Assembly (NCBI GenBank): GCA_018399235.1
Contig: JAGYOX010000004.1
Location: 1 to 54,093, forward strand
Source: Desulfobacterales bacterium
GTDB taxonomy: Bacteria; Desulfobacterota; Desulfobacteria; Desulfobacterales; Desulfosalsimonadaceae
DNA length: 54,093 nucleotides
Reading direction: 5' to 3'
This document shows, one piece after another, positions 33,949-43,991 of this stretch. The notes under the pieces are model-generated. The model was given only the letters and a program-made list of their open reading frames with translations. It made no database searches and was not told the DNA's origin. Position numbers and translations under genes: made by a program. Position 1 is the first letter of the stretch; each line of letters opens with the position of its first letter.

Positions 33949-35127
33949 TCAGTGAATTGATAACGCTGCCATTCCGCTTTTTTTGCTTATTTTGCGCATA
34001 TCAAGCGCCCGGCAAATATCCTCGGCCACTTCATCAGCGGCGTGCGGACGGGAAAAGGCGAAAATTTTCGCCTGCATCTCTTGGCGAACCGGATCATTAG
34101 ACGCATAATAGTCGATCCGCTCCGCCAGCAGTTGCCCATCGAGCGCCGCTTGGTCAATCATTTCGCCGGCACCGGCATCAACCAAACTTTTGGCATTAAA
34201 ATACTGGTGATTGTCCGCTGCATGGGGATACGGGATGAATATGGCCGGCAGCCCGGCGGCTGCTACTTCCGCCACGGAGGTGGCACCCGCCCGGCAGACA
34301 ATCAGATCCGCATCCGCGTAGCAGGCCGCCATATCGTCGAAAAAAGCGTCCACCCGGGACTCGATACCGGCTTTTTCATAGCCCTGCCGGACCATCTCGA
34401 CATCTGTTGTTCCGGTTTGATGAATAAACCGGTACATACGGGATGCAGCCAAATATGGCAGCGCCTCGATCACCGCCGTATTGATCGAATGGGCCCCCTG
34501 ACTTCCCCCTAAAATCAGGACGGTGAATGCCTCCGGGGGTTCCGCCTTGGGCTTATCCGCCATTTGCTCGACAATTTCCAGACGGATGGGGTTACCGGCG
34601 GCTCGTATCTTCTCCGTATATCCGCCCATATCCGTATCCGAAAACGAGACATAGATGCGATGGGCATACCGGGCAAGAAACCGATTGGTCATGCCAGGAA
34701 TCCGGTTCTGCTCATGAATGACCCGAAAAATACCTGTCATCCAAGCGGCAATAATGACCGGCGCCGCTGAATAGCCGCCCAGGCCGATCACCACATGGGG
34801 TCTGAGACGAAGAAAAAGTGCAAGCGACCCCAAAATACCGACCGGAACCTTAATTAAGGCCTTTAACTTTCCGGCGAGTCCCATTCCCTTAATCCCTGCT
34901 GCGGCAATTTGGACGGTCTCAAAATCGGTCTGGGAAAGCACCCTGGACTCAATCGGCCGGCCGGTGGTAATAAAAAGCACCCGGTTATCCGCCGACCGGC
35001 GCTTGAAGGCCTCGGCGATGGCAATACCGGGAAACAAATGGCCGCCCGTCCCACCGCCGGCGATAACAATGCGCATGCCATTGCCGGACATCCCATATTT
35101 TCCCGATATGTGCCGGTTTGAAATCAT
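33949..35127 (-). CDS. murG: Lipid II-forming GlcNAc transferase
   Basis: A GT28-family peripheral membrane enzyme that adds GlcNAc to lipid I. N-terminal IAGGGTGGHLFPGIAIAEA, HEQNRIPGMTNR, ILGGSQGAHSIN and the UDP-GlcNAc loop CRAGATSVAEVAAAG are all present. ATG 35127 (392 residues) overlaps the ftsW stop as ATGA and is given here. ATGs at 35091 and 35076 would yield 380 or 375 residues, closer to the family norm. No start has a strong Shine-Dalgarno. Confidence 0.94.
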   Translation of the reverse strand: MISNRHISGKYGMSGNGMRIVIAGGGTGGHLFPGIAIAEAFKRRSADNRVLFITTGRPIESRVLSQTDFETVQIAAAGIKGMGLAGKLKALIKVPVGILGSLALFLRLRPHVVIGLGGYSAAPVIIAAWMTGIFRVIHEQNRIPGMTNRFLARYAHRIYVSFSDTDMGGYTEKIRAAGNPIRLEIVEQMADKPKAEPPEAFTVLILGGSQGAHSINTAVIEALPYLAASRMYRFIHQTGTTDVEMVRQGYEKAGIESRVDAFFDDMAACYADADLIVCRAGATSVAEVAAAGLPAIFIPYPHAADNHQYFNAKSLVDAGAGEMIDQAALDGQLLAERIDYYASNDPVRQEMQAKIFAFSRPHAADEVAEDICRALDMRKISKKSGMAALSIH

Positions 35128-36260
35128 TTTGCCCGACACCTTGCGATATTCATTAAAATCCCGACCAATACCATATTGATCATGAGCGAGGTCCCGCCGT
35201 AACTCAAAAACGGCAGGGGCAGCCCCTTGGTCGGCAGCAGGCTCAAATTCACCCCCATGTTGATAACCGCCTGCAGGGTAATGGAAGCCGTAATCCCCAA
35301 AGCCAGCAGTGAGCCGAAAAAATCCTGCCGGGACCGGGCGATCTCGATGCCCCGCCATAAAATGATCAAATAAAGCGTCAAAACGATCAAAATCCACAAC
35401 CAGCCCCCCTCTTCGCCGATCACTGAAAAAATGAAGTCCGTATGCGGCGCGGGCAGGTAAAACAGTTTCTGGTAGCCCTGGCCAAACCCACTGCCCATAA
35501 ACCCGCCAGAACCAAAGGCCATAAGAGAATGAGTGATTTGGTAGCCCTCATCAAGCGGATATGCCCATGGATTAAGAAATATCAGGAGACGCTTTAACCG
35601 ATACGGACAGGTGGCAATCAGGATTACAGCCACCGGCAGCACCATAAGACACGTCGCTGTTAAATGCAGCACCCGCACCCGGCCGGCATACATGACGATC
35701 CATGCCAACATCCACATAATGGCAAGGGAGCCGAAATCCGGCTGCAGAATAATCAGCACTGACAGCAGACAGAGGATTAAAACATGCGGCAAAAAACCGA
35801 TGTTAATATCTTCAATGCGGTCCTGCTTCTTGGTTAGGGAGTAGGCCATGAAAATAATCAGCGCCAGCTTCGCAAATTCCGTGGGCTGAAAAGAGAACCA
35901 TTTAAACCTGAGCCAGCGGGTAGCCCCGCCGGCCGTCTGCCCGACGCCATCGATTAACACAAGAACGAGCAGGCCAATGGCTGCAAACAGAATGATGTAT
36001 GTCATCAGCCCCGGCCGATAGGCCCGGTAGGGCACCATTCGGATCAGAAGCATGGCCATGACTCCGAGGCCGGCAAATATGAGCTGCTTTTTGAAAAAAT
36101 AGTATTCATTCCCAAACTGTTTTAATGCAATCTCACAGCTGGCGCTGTACACCATGGCTACCCCAATGCCGACGAGCAGCAGCACGGGGACCAAAAGGGT
36201 ATAGTCACAGGCGAATGATGGCCCTTTCTGTTTTTTTTGGGCTTTTTGGGGCTTACCCAT
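35124..36260 (-). CDS. ftsW: Peptidoglycan polymerase FtsW (SEDS family)
   Basis: A 378-residue, ten-helix SEDS glycosyltransferase that polymerises septal lipid II together with FtsI. Motifs include MVYSASCEIAL, GGATRWLRF, FQPTEFAKLALI and the C-terminal PTKGLPLPFLSYGGTS. The ATG at 36260 overlaps the end of murD by eight bases; a reading from 36425 lies inside murD and lacks FtsW features. It lies between murD and murG. Confidence 0.95.
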   Translation of the reverse strand: MGKPQKAQKKQKGPSFACDYTLLVPVLLLVGIGVAMVYSASCEIALKQFGNEYYFFKKQLIFAGLGVMAMLLIRMVPYRAYRPGLMTYIILFAAIGLLVLVLIDGVGQTAGGATRWLRFKWFSFQPTEFAKLALIIFMAYSLTKKQDRIEDINIGFLPHVLILCLLSVLIILQPDFGSLAIMWMLAWIVMYAGRVRVLHLTATCLMVLPVAVILIATCPYRLKRLLIFLNPWAYPLDEGYQITHSLMAFGSGGFMGSGFGQGYQKLFYLPAPHTDFIFSVIGEEGGWLWILIVLTLYLIILWRGIEIARSRQDFFGSLLALGITASITLQAVINMGVNLSLLPTKGLPLPFLSYGGTSLMINMVLVGILMNIARCRAK

Positions 36261-37617
36261 AATTAACCATCTCCATCTCCCGAACGTGCATGGCAAAATC
36301 TTCGCCGCGATGGGCGTAGCTCTTATACATATCAAAACTGGCGCATGCCGGGGATAGCAGTACGGTATCCCCGGCTGATGCCTGTGCCAGCGATGTTTGA
36401 ACCGCCTCAGCCATTGAAGAAACATGGCTGACAGGTGTGCCGGTGCCGAGTTCTGTCTTTAACGACTCAGCCGCTTCGCCCATGACGATCAGATGCTTAA
36501 TTCGACCGGGAAACAATGGCTTTAAAGCCGAATAGCCGCCCCCCTTTTCCCGGCCGCCCATGATCAATATAACCTGTGTTGAAAATGAGGAAAGCGCCCG
36601 AACGACGGCATCTACGTTGGTAGCCTTGGAATCATCAATAAATTGAACGCCGTTGATAACTGCCACAGGAGACATCCGGTGGGATAGACCCTGAAAATGA
36701 TGCACGGTTTCCTGTATCCTGGAAAACGGCGCCCCGACGGCTGAGGCGGCAAGCGCTGCCGCTGCAATGTTTTCCCGGTTGTGGACCCCGATCAGCGGAA
36801 TATTTCTGCAGCCCAGGGAAGCTTCTCTCCCGTCCGTCAACCGGAACTGAATCCCATCATCCGTCAACCAGGCCCCGGCCTCGATTTCCGCACCCGTGTT
36901 AAACGGCCGTATTTTCGAATGAATCGCCGGCACCAATGCCTTTATAGCCATATCCAAGTAATTAAATACCGCCACATCATCCGGGCTCTGATTCTCAAAA
37001 ATACGGCCCTTGGAGCGGACATATGCGTCAAAATCGTCATAGCGGTCCAGGTGATCGGCAGTGATATTTAACAGCACCGCCACCCGGGGACGAAAAGTTG
37101 TAATGGTGTCCAACTGAAAACTGCTGATCTCGACCACGGCAAAATCGGCGGTATCACCTTTATCCGCATATTCGATAAGCGGGGTGCCGAGGTTCCCCCC
37201 CACAAACACATCGAATCCGGCATCCTTTAACATCCGGCCGACAAGCAACGTCGTGGTGGATTTGCCGTTCGTACCGGTAATGCCAATAATCGGGGTTTTC
37301 ATAAACCGATAGGCCAGTTCGATTTCGCCTGTTACCGGAATCTTTTTCTCTCGCGCATGCTTTAGCGGCTCAATGGTATGCGGCACGCCCGGGCTTAAAA
37401 CAATGAGGTCCGCGGAAGTAAATGTCGCCAAACGATGACCGCCAAGCTCAAAACAGACATCGAAGCCGCTGAGCGCTTCCATTGAATCCGCCAGCATACC
37501 CTCATCCGCCTGGTCAGTAACCGTTACGCGGGCGCCCCGCCTGGCAAGAAAACGTACAAGGCCGACTCCCGTCTTTCCAAGGCCAACCACAAGAATATGT
37601 TTGTTCTTAATTTCCAC
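36253..37617 (-). CDS. murD: UDP-N-acetylmuramoyl-L-alanine-D-glutamate ligase
   Basis: A 454-residue Mur ligase adding D-Glu. N-terminal ILVVGLGKTGVGLVRFLARR, P-loop IGITGTNGKSTTT near residues 113-125, NITADHLDRY, and the C-terminal LLSPACASFDMYKSYAHRGE which is diagnostic of MurD. It follows mraY after eight bases and overlaps ftsW. Confidence 0.96.
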   Translation of the reverse strand: MEIKNKHILVVGLGKTGVGLVRFLARRGARVTVTDQADEGMLADSMEALSGFDVCFELGGHRLATFTSADLIVLSPGVPHTIEPLKHAREKKIPVTGEIELAYRFMKTPIIGITGTNGKSTTTLLVGRMLKDAGFDVFVGGNLGTPLIEYADKGDTADFAVVEISSFQLDTITTFRPRVAVLLNITADHLDRYDDFDAYVRSKGRIFENQSPDDVAVFNYLDMAIKALVPAIHSKIRPFNTGAEIEAGAWLTDDGIQFRLTDGREASLGCRNIPLIGVHNRENIAAAALAASAVGAPFSRIQETVHHFQGLSHRMSPVAVINGVQFIDDSKATNVDAVVRALSSFSTQVILIMGGREKGGGYSALKPLFPGRIKHLIVMGEAAESLKTELGTGTPVSHVSSMAEAVQTSLAQASAGDTVLLSPACASFDMYKSYAHRGEDFAMHVREMEMVNYG

Positions 37618-37625
37618 GACTTATG

Positions 37626-38705
37626 TTATCTCAGCTTTAATGTACTGACAGCGACAAGGGCCAGAAGAATAGAAGCTATCCAAAACCTTACGATCACTTT
37701 GGGTTCGGCCCACCCCTTTAATTCAAAATGATGATGCAACGGGGACATCAGAAAAACCCGCCGGCCATGGGTCAATTTGAAATACCCGACCTGAAGAATT
37801 ACGGACAGTGCTTCAAACACAAAAACGCCCCCCACGATCATCATCAGAATCTCCTGTTTCGTAATTACCGCAATGGTACCAAGCGCCCCGCCAAGGGGCA
37901 ATGAACCGACATCGCCCATGAAAATCTGGGCTGGATAAGCATTAAACCATAAAAATCCGAGCCCGGCACCGGCCATAGCACCACACATGATGGTCACCTC
38001 TCCGGTTCCATGTACATAGGGGATTTGAAGATAGTCAGCGATGTGAGTATGTCCGGCGACATATGCGAACAGCATATAGGTGGCTGCAGCGATAATCACG
38101 GGCCCAATGGCGAGCCCGTCCAAGCCGTCGGTCAGGTTTACCGCATTTGAGGTGCCGACAATGACCAGGGCCGCAAAGAAAATGTAGCCTAACCCGAGAT
38201 CCGGCCGGAAGGCTTTGAAAAAAGGCACCGTGACCCGGCTGTCAAACTCAGGGATTCGATAGATAAGGCATCCGGCAACAATGGCGACTACAACCTGAAG
38301 CAAAAATTTTTCCCGCCCGGTCAGGCCCCGATTGCGTTTTTTTATCTGTTTGAGGTAATCATCGATAAAACCGATAATAAAATACCCGCCGGTTACTAGA
38401 AGAATAATCCAAACAAAGGGATTGCGGAAATCCACCCATAAAATGCTGCCGACAACAATGGCGGCCACAATCAACACCCCCCCCATGGTCGGAGTCCCTG
38501 CTTTGTCCTGATGGGTTGCCGGCCCGACGCCGCGAATATACTGCCCGATCTGTTTTTCACTGAGCTTTCCGATCACCCAGGGCCCCAGCAGAAGACAGAT
38601 GAGAAATGCGGTGAGACTGGCATAGATGGTTCGGAATGTAATGTATCGGAAGACATTAAAAGCGGATATGTCCGCGTGCAGGGAATATAGAAGGTGATAT
38701 AGCAT
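37626..38705 (-). CDS. mraY: Phospho-MurNAc-pentapeptide transferase
   Basis: A 359-residue, ten-helix enzyme that moves phospho-MurNAc-pentapeptide to undecaprenyl phosphate, forming lipid I. Catalytic motifs: [30 protein letters not shown] (catalytic Asp residues) and [13 protein letters not shown]. It lies two bases after murF. Confidence 0.96.
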   Translation of the reverse strand: MLYHLLYSLHADISAFNVFRYITFRTIYASLTAFLICLLLGPWVIGKLSEKQIGQYIRGVGPATHQDKAGTPTMGGVLIVAAIVVGSILWVDFRNPFVWIILLVTGGYFIIGFIDDYLKQIKKRNRGLTGREKFLLQVVVAIVAGCLIYRIPEFDSRVTVPFFKAFRPDLGLGYIFFAALVIVGTSNAVNLTDGLDGLAIGPVIIAAATYMLFAYVAGHTHIADYLQIPYVHGTGEVTIMCGAMAGAGLGFLWFNAYPAQIFMGDVGSLPLGGALGTIAVITKQEILMMIVGGVFVFEALSVILQVGYFKLTHGRRVFLMSPLHHHFELKGWAEPKVIVRFWIASILLALVAVSTLKLR

Positions 38706-38707
38706 AG

Positions 38708-40144
38708 TTAGGCGCCCATCCCTTTTATTTTCGTAGATTCACCCCGGGTAAGATGCTGAACAATATGTTCCATCCCTGTGCTCCGCGAGCCTTTGATCAG
38801 CACCCAGTCTCCCGGCATCAGTTCCTGGGCAAGTTTTTCCAGGATCTCCGATTTGCTCCCCACGAAAACATCACCATTATGCATGCCTGCGGACAACGCC
38901 CCGTCCGCCATATCCCGGACAAAGGTGCCGGTCAGGTATAATCGATCAATGCCGCCGGCCGCTGCCACCCGGCCCACATCATGATGAAGTGCGGGCGCTG
39001 CTTCGCCAAGCTCCAGCATATCGCCGGCCACAAGAAAGGCCCGGTTGCCGCCCTTCAAGGCGGCCAGCGCATCAATTGCCGCCTGCATCGAGCCGGGGTT
39101 GGCGTTGTAAGCATCATCGATCACATGGATGCCCGTCCGGGTTTCAATATGGGCCATACGTCCGGCAAGGGGACGAAACGCTTCGAGCCCCGCTTTTATG
39201 GTTTCCTTCGAAAGCCCCATGGCGTGTCCGACAGCGGCTGCAGCCAGCGCATTGGCCAGCATGTATTTGCCCGGCGCATGAAGGGTGAGAGGGATTTCCG
39301 ACTCAGGCAGGATCAGCCTGAATTCGGTCGCCATACCTGTATGCCGGATGGCCTCGGCACGTACAGAAGCCTTCTTGCTCAGACCGAAATATATCACCCG
39401 GCTTTTGGCCATCTCGGCCAGCCGGGCGCCAAAGCCGTCGTCGGCATTCAGCACTGCCGTGCCGGAATTTGGAATAAATTCCAGCAATTCAGCCTTCGCC
39501 GCCATGACATGCGCTATATCCTTTAGGCCCTCCAAATGGGCCTGCCCGATATTTGTAATCACGCCGATATCCGGCTGACTGATCTCCGCCAGGCGCCGGA
39601 TTTCATTTGGATGGTTCATGCCGAGTTCCACCACCGCCGCCTCGTGTGACCGGCTAAGCCGAAAAAGCGTCAACGGCAAACCGATCTCATTGTTCAAGTT
39701 TCCCTCTGTCGCCAGGACCCTCTTCTGCCGGCTCAATACAGCGGCGGTCAGCTCCCTGGTGGTGGTTTTTCCATTGGAGCCGGTAATAGCAACCAGCGGA
39801 ATTTGTGCACGGCGTCGTTGAAATGCGGCCAGATCCCCAAGCGCACGGGTCGTATCGTCCACCATGATGCAGCATCCCCCTGATTCCGACCATTCAACCA
39901 ACTGCTGGTGGTTCGGCAGGGGATGATGCGTAATAACCCCCTTGATGCCAGCCTTCATCAAATCCGGGATAAATCCATGGCCGTCATATTTCGCCCCTTT
40001 TATGGCCACAAATACATGGTCCTTGGAAATGGTTCGGGAATCAATGCCGATACCGAAAAATTCACCCTTCATGGGACCGGCTACCAGGGTTCCCCCCGTA
40101 GCTGCCAGCAGGTCTTCTACTTGCCATGTCATTGGGGCATCCAT
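38708..40144 (-). CDS. murF: UDP-MurNAc-tripeptide:D-Ala-D-Ala ligase
   Basis: A 478-residue Mur ligase completing the pentapeptide. P-loop [17 protein letters not shown] (residues ~112-128), [18 protein letters not shown], and [20 protein letters not shown], the last typical of MurF. The ATG at 40144 overlaps the murE stop (TGATG); a TTG three bases earlier is also possible. No ddl gene is in the window to supply D-Ala-D-Ala. Confidence 0.95.
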   Translation of the reverse strand: MDAPMTWQVEDLLAATGGTLVAGPMKGEFFGIGIDSRTISKDHVFVAIKGAKYDGHGFIPDLMKAGIKGVITHHPLPNHQQLVEWSESGGCCIMVDDTTRALGDLAAFQRRRAQIPLVAITGSNGKTTTRELTAAVLSRQKRVLATEGNLNNEIGLPLTLFRLSRSHEAAVVELGMNHPNEIRRLAEISQPDIGVITNIGQAHLEGLKDIAHVMAAKAELLEFIPNSGTAVLNADDGFGARLAEMAKSRVIYFGLSKKASVRAEAIRHTGMATEFRLILPESEIPLTLHAPGKYMLANALAAAAVGHAMGLSKETIKAGLEAFRPLAGRMAHIETRTGIHVIDDAYNANPGSMQAAIDALAALKGGNRAFLVAGDMLELGEAAPALHHDVGRVAAAGGIDRLYLTGTFVRDMADGALSAGMHNGDVFVGSKSEILEKLAQELMPGDWVLIKGSRSTGMEHIVQHLTRGESTKIKGMGA

Positions 40145-41688
40145 CAATTCAATGAAACTCCTCGTTCCGCAATTTTCCGGTCGTCAAAACTCAAGATGTC
40201 AGTACCTATGATTTGATAGGTTTCATGGCCCTTGCCCGCGATCAAAACCGTATCCCCGGCGTTCGCGGCCCGGATGCCCAGCAGAATAGCCTTCTCCCGG
40301 TCCGGTTCAACCACATAAGCCGGCGGCTCCCACACCCCTTCAAGCATTTTAACCGTCAATTGGCGGGGCAATACGCTATGGGTGCCTGATCGAATGGCCT
40401 CTATAATCTCCAGGGGCGGTTCGGTTCGCGGGTTATCCGATGTAATAATTACCAGATCGCTCATGCGACCGGCGATCTCCCCCATTTTTGGCCGTTTATC
40501 CGTATCCCGGTCACCGCCGCATCCAAACACACAGATCAATCGGCCGGGATTGATCTCGTGCAGGGTTTCCAGTACATTTTCCAATGCATTGGGGGTATGG
40601 GCATAATCCACAAAAATATGCCGGCCGGCAGCGTCATTAATCCGCTCCAGACGGCCGGGGATGTTTGTAAACGACTCAATCCCGGCTTTTATGCAGTCGA
40701 GCGGCAAACGCAGGGCAAACCCTACGCCAACGGCGCACAATATGTTCTCGAGGTTAAACCGGCCAACAAGTCCGGATCGAATGGGTATCACGCCGTCAGG
40801 CGTATGAATATCCGCTCTAATACCTGATTGGTCAAAGGCTGTATTCATAGGATAGATTGAATTAAAATCTTCCAGGCCAACCCGTATTACCGAACGGTTA
40901 ACAAGCGCCGCCGCCAGTTCACTCCCCGTTTTATCCGCCGTATTGATTACCGCCGTACCCGCCCTTTGTCTGTCCTCCGAACGAAGATAGTCCGTAAACA
41001 GTCTTTTCTTGGTATCCCCATAGGCGGTCATATCATGATGAAAATCCAGGTGATCCTGGGTCAGGTTGGTAAACACCCCGATATCAAACAAGCAACTCCG
41101 TATACGCTCCAGTTCTATGCCATGAGAGGAGACTTCCATCACCACATGGGTTACGCCGGCGTCTGCCATTTCTGCCAGAACATGCTGAAGTTCCAGGGCT
41201 TCCGGCGTAGTCAGCGGATTGTCGAATATTTTACCGCCATACCGATAATTGATGGTTCCGATAACGCCAACCGGCACGTTTTGCACGGCTAACATCTGCT
41301 CGATGAGATAGGCAGTGGTGGTTTTCCCGTTGGTACCGGTAATTCCGATCATCGTCAGCCTATCTGAAGGATTGCCATAAAATCTCGCTGCCGCAAACGC
41401 CAAAGCCTTGCGGGAATTTTCCACCCGGATTACCGCCATGTCATCCCGCGCGGGAATATCCTGCTCGACCACTAGAGCAGTCGCCCCCCGGGAGACGGCA
41501 TCTGAAACATACCGATGGCCATCCGTGTGTTGGCCTTTTATAGCCACAAACAACCCTCCTGGGGTCACTGAATCCGACCGGTAGTGGATCGAAGAGATCT
41601 CTTTGTCCATACCAAACGCCGGCGTGGAACGCCCCTGTTTCGAATCCAATACCGAATCCATCGCTTCTGTAAGCACGGATAGCTTCAT
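40144..41688 (-). CDS. murE: UDP-MurNAc-L-Ala-D-Glu:meso-DAP ligase
   Basis: A 514-residue Mur ligase. P-loop IGITGTNGKTTTAYL (residues ~113-127), MEVSSHGIELERI and NLTQDHLDFH are present. The motif SDNPRTEP has the DNPR signature of ligases that add meso-diaminopimelate, so the peptidoglycan is of the DAP type. This matters for the odd dapF homologue at 1137. The start ATG overlaps the ftsI stop (ATGA). Confidence 0.96.
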   Translation of the reverse strand: MKLSVLTEAMDSVLDSKQGRSTPAFGMDKEISSIHYRSDSVTPGGLFVAIKGQHTDGHRYVSDAVSRGATALVVEQDIPARDDMAVIRVENSRKALAFAAARFYGNPSDRLTMIGITGTNGKTTTAYLIEQMLAVQNVPVGVIGTINYRYGGKIFDNPLTTPEALELQHVLAEMADAGVTHVVMEVSSHGIELERIRSCLFDIGVFTNLTQDHLDFHHDMTAYGDTKKRLFTDYLRSEDRQRAGTAVINTADKTGSELAAALVNRSVIRVGLEDFNSIYPMNTAFDQSGIRADIHTPDGVIPIRSGLVGRFNLENILCAVGVGFALRLPLDCIKAGIESFTNIPGRLERINDAAGRHIFVDYAHTPNALENVLETLHEINPGRLICVFGCGGDRDTDKRPKMGEIAGRMSDLVIITSDNPRTEPPLEIIEAIRSGTHSVLPRQLTVKMLEGVWEPPAYVVEPDREKAILLGIRAANAGDTVLIAGKGHETYQIIGTDILSFDDRKIAERGVSLN

Positions 41689-43436
41689 GCGCCCTTCTTC
41701 CCTGATTTCACAGCCACCTCATACTGCCGCCGGTTTCGCTGAGGCGCGATATCCAGATAATCAAAAGACTCCTGGACGATCTTTCTGAAGGCCGGAGCAG
41801 CGACGAGTCCCCCATAATGGTGTTTCTTTGGTTCATCAATCACTACAAGCACAGCCATTTCCGTATTTTCCTTGGGCGAGAATCCCACGAACACTGCAGT
41901 ATATTCACAGTCCTCATAGGTCCCGCGGGAGTTTATCTTCTGGGCGGTACCGGTTTTCCCGCAGACCGTATAATCATGCGGCACCGCAAGGCTACCGGTG
42001 CCTTCCTCGCTGGTTGCGGAAAACATAAGCTCTTTCAGAATATTCGCCGTATTTACTGATATCACCCGTCCCCGGCTTTCCGGGCCATGGGTTTTAACAA
42101 CACTGCCGTTTTCCTCCTTAATGGCCTTGACAATCCGCGGCTTCATCATAATACCTTGATTGGCAACTGCGGATACGGCGGAAATCAGTTGGATGGCTGA
42201 GGCGGATATCCCCTGGCCAAAAGAAATAGTGGCATGATCAATTGTCCGCCACCCCTGATAATGCCTGAGCAGGCCGGAGGTCTCCCCAGGGCAGTCGATT
42301 CCGGTTTTCTCGCCAAACCCGAAGCCACGGAGGGTGTCATAGAGCCGTTTCGGACCGATTTTTTCGGCAATCTTGGCCGCACCGATATTGCTGGAAAATT
42401 TAACCACTTCCTTAAAGGTGAGGAGTTCATAGGGATGGGTATCATGGATCACGCGGCCGCCGGTACAGTAGCTGCCATTTTCGCAGTCAATCACGATTTG
42501 CGGGGAAAGGCCCGATTCCAGGGCGGCTGCCGCCATAAAGATCTTCATGGCGGAACCCGGTTCGAATGGATCCGTGATGGCCCGGTTTCGCCAGGTATTT
42601 TTCGGGTAACTCCCGAAAGAATTCGGGTCAAATGTAGGATAATGGGCGATCGCCTGAATCGCTCCGGTATGGGGCACCATAACAACCGCCATGCCGGATT
42701 TGGCCCGATTTTCCTTTACTGCCGTTTCAAGCGCCATTTCGGCAATAAACTGGATGGTACTGTCAATCGTCAGGACAAGATCTTTCCCTTCATAGTCCGG
42801 CTGGCTTTTTGCCTCCTGGTGAAAAATTCTGCCAAGGGCATCCTTGACAATGGTCCACTGTCTTTGGTTGCCCCGCAAATAATCATCATAGTAATACTCA
42901 AGCCCCTCCAGACCGCTGCCGTCCACCCCGGAAAAACCGAGTACCTGAGCGGCCAGCGTTTGGTTCGGATAGACCCGGCAGAAGCCGGGGATGAACTCAA
43001 AACCGCGGATATCGGATGCTCTCAGAGCATCTGCCTGAAGCGGAGACGCATCCCGCTCCACCCACACGAAATCGGCGTCTCTTGATAGCCGACGGCGCAG
43101 GCTCCGTTGCGATATATTCAGATATTCAGCGAGTTCGCCGGCGATCCGAGCCGGATGGTCAATACGCTTTGGATGAGCTCCGATTGAAATAATACGGGCG
43201 CTTACGACAAGCTCCTTCATGTTCACATCATAGATTGTTCCCCGCCGGCCCTTGCAATTTATGGCTTTTTTATACTCTCTGGCCGCCTTCTCTGACAAAG
43301 ATGCTTCCTGAACGATCTGCACATAAAAGGCCTTAAAGCCGACAACAATATATAAAACCGTAAATATGCATCCGATAACCAGGATCCGCCTGTTTCGCCC
43401 TTTTATTCGATTTTTTCCGGTTTCGGTCCAGTTCAT
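41685..43436 (-). CDS. ftsI: Septal peptidoglycan transpeptidase (class B PBP)
   Basis: A 583-residue penicillin-binding protein. One N-terminal membrane helix (~17-38) is followed by a PBP dimerisation domain (KGRRGTIYDVN) and a transpeptidase domain with EPGSAMK (Ser295, Lys298), SSN and CGKTGTAQK. There is no PASTA domain at the C-terminus. It works with FtsW at the septum. Its ATG overlaps the ftsL stop. Confidence 0.95.
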   Translation of the reverse strand: MNWTETGKNRIKGRNRRILVIGCIFTVLYIVVGFKAFYVQIVQEASLSEKAAREYKKAINCKGRRGTIYDVNMKELVVSARIISIGAHPKRIDHPARIAGELAEYLNISQRSLRRRLSRDADFVWVERDASPLQADALRASDIRGFEFIPGFCRVYPNQTLAAQVLGFSGVDGSGLEGLEYYYDDYLRGNQRQWTIVKDALGRIFHQEAKSQPDYEGKDLVLTIDSTIQFIAEMALETAVKENRAKSGMAVVMVPHTGAIQAIAHYPTFDPNSFGSYPKNTWRNRAITDPFEPGSAMKIFMAAAALESGLSPQIVIDCENGSYCTGGRVIHDTHPYELLTFKEVVKFSSNIGAAKIAEKIGPKRLYDTLRGFGFGEKTGIDCPGETSGLLRHYQGWRTIDHATISFGQGISASAIQLISAVSAVANQGIMMKPRIVKAIKEENGSVVKTHGPESRGRVISVNTANILKELMFSATSEEGTGSLAVPHDYTVCGKTGTAQKINSRGTYEDCEYTAVFVGFSPKENTEMAVLVVIDEPKKHHYGGLVAAPAFRKIVQESFDYLDIAPQRNRRQYEVAVKSGKKGA

Positions 43437-43777
43437 GGAATCACCACAATCTGCTCCGGTTTGGGGGTTGCAAGGCCATACTGCTCTCCGGCAATCTGAT
43501 TAAGGATTTTCGGAGAAGTCAGCCGGGTTATCTCTATTTCCAGATTCTCTTTCTGTTCCCGCAGCCTCTCCCGCTGTTCCATTGCTTCGGTAATCTCGTA
43601 GCCAATCCGTATGCATTGAACACCGCACCATGTGCGGAGAAAAAATTCGAAAATGAAAATGAACAGCAGCGCCAGACAAATCCCGATTACCCGGGAGTTT
43701 AAACCGCTGATAGAAGATTTTCCGTTCTTTTGGTTCCCGCTTCCCAAAACGCACTCCCAAGTAACTTCTCGGTTCAC
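43433..43777 (-). CDS. ftsL: Cell division protein FtsL
   Basis: A 114-residue bitopic protein: one membrane helix (VIGICLALLFIFIFEFFL, ~30-47) followed by a coiled coil (MEQRERLREQKENLEIEITRL). The position between rsmH and ftsI, size and layout identify it, although sequence conservation in this family is low. It overlaps ftsI by four bases. A 214-base repeat-filled gap separates it from rsmH upstream. Confidence 0.85.
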   Translation of the reverse strand: MNREVTWECVLGSGNQKNGKSSISGLNSRVIGICLALLFIFIFEFFLRTWCGVQCIRIGYEITEAMEQRERLREQKENLEIEITRLTSPKILNQIAGEQYGLATPKPEQIVVIP

Positions 43778-43792
43778 GGTTCACTTGTACAA

Positions 43793-43985
43793 ACCATGTA
43801 GCGGAAGGCTTTAGCCTTTCATTGGACGCACTTTGTGGCGTCGGCTGCCTTTTCGAATGGCGGGCTAAAGCCCGCCGCTACATCGCATTTACCATTAATG
43901 GCCATGTGGTGAAGTCTTCCTATACCTTACCCCGCAGCAGAAGTTTCGTTTAGGCTCGGTCCCGGGCTATGGCCGGGGGGAACAT
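43793..43985 (-). repeat. Composite REP/BIME-like dispersed repeat, copy B, inside the dcw cluster
   Basis: Inverted relative to copy A (10598-10895). The hairpins are GTAGCGGAAGGCTTTAGCC (from 43799) and GGCGGGCTAAAGCCCGCCGC (from 43860), each with a GTAG/CTAC end. They are followed by ACCATTAATGG and, at 43940-43980, GTTTAGGCTCGGTCCCGGG...CCGGGGGG. It fills the only large gap in the dcw cluster, between rsmH and ftsL. Confidence 0.75.
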
Positions 43986-43991
43986 TTCCAA

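Noticed and set aside
35128-35397. N-terminal extension of murG
   Set aside because: This part lies wholly inside ftsW in another frame; the MurG domain begins after 35127.
36261-36425. N-terminal extension of ftsW
   Set aside because: It lies inside murD, reads as Arg/His-rich non-membrane sequence, and the start at 36260 fits the family.
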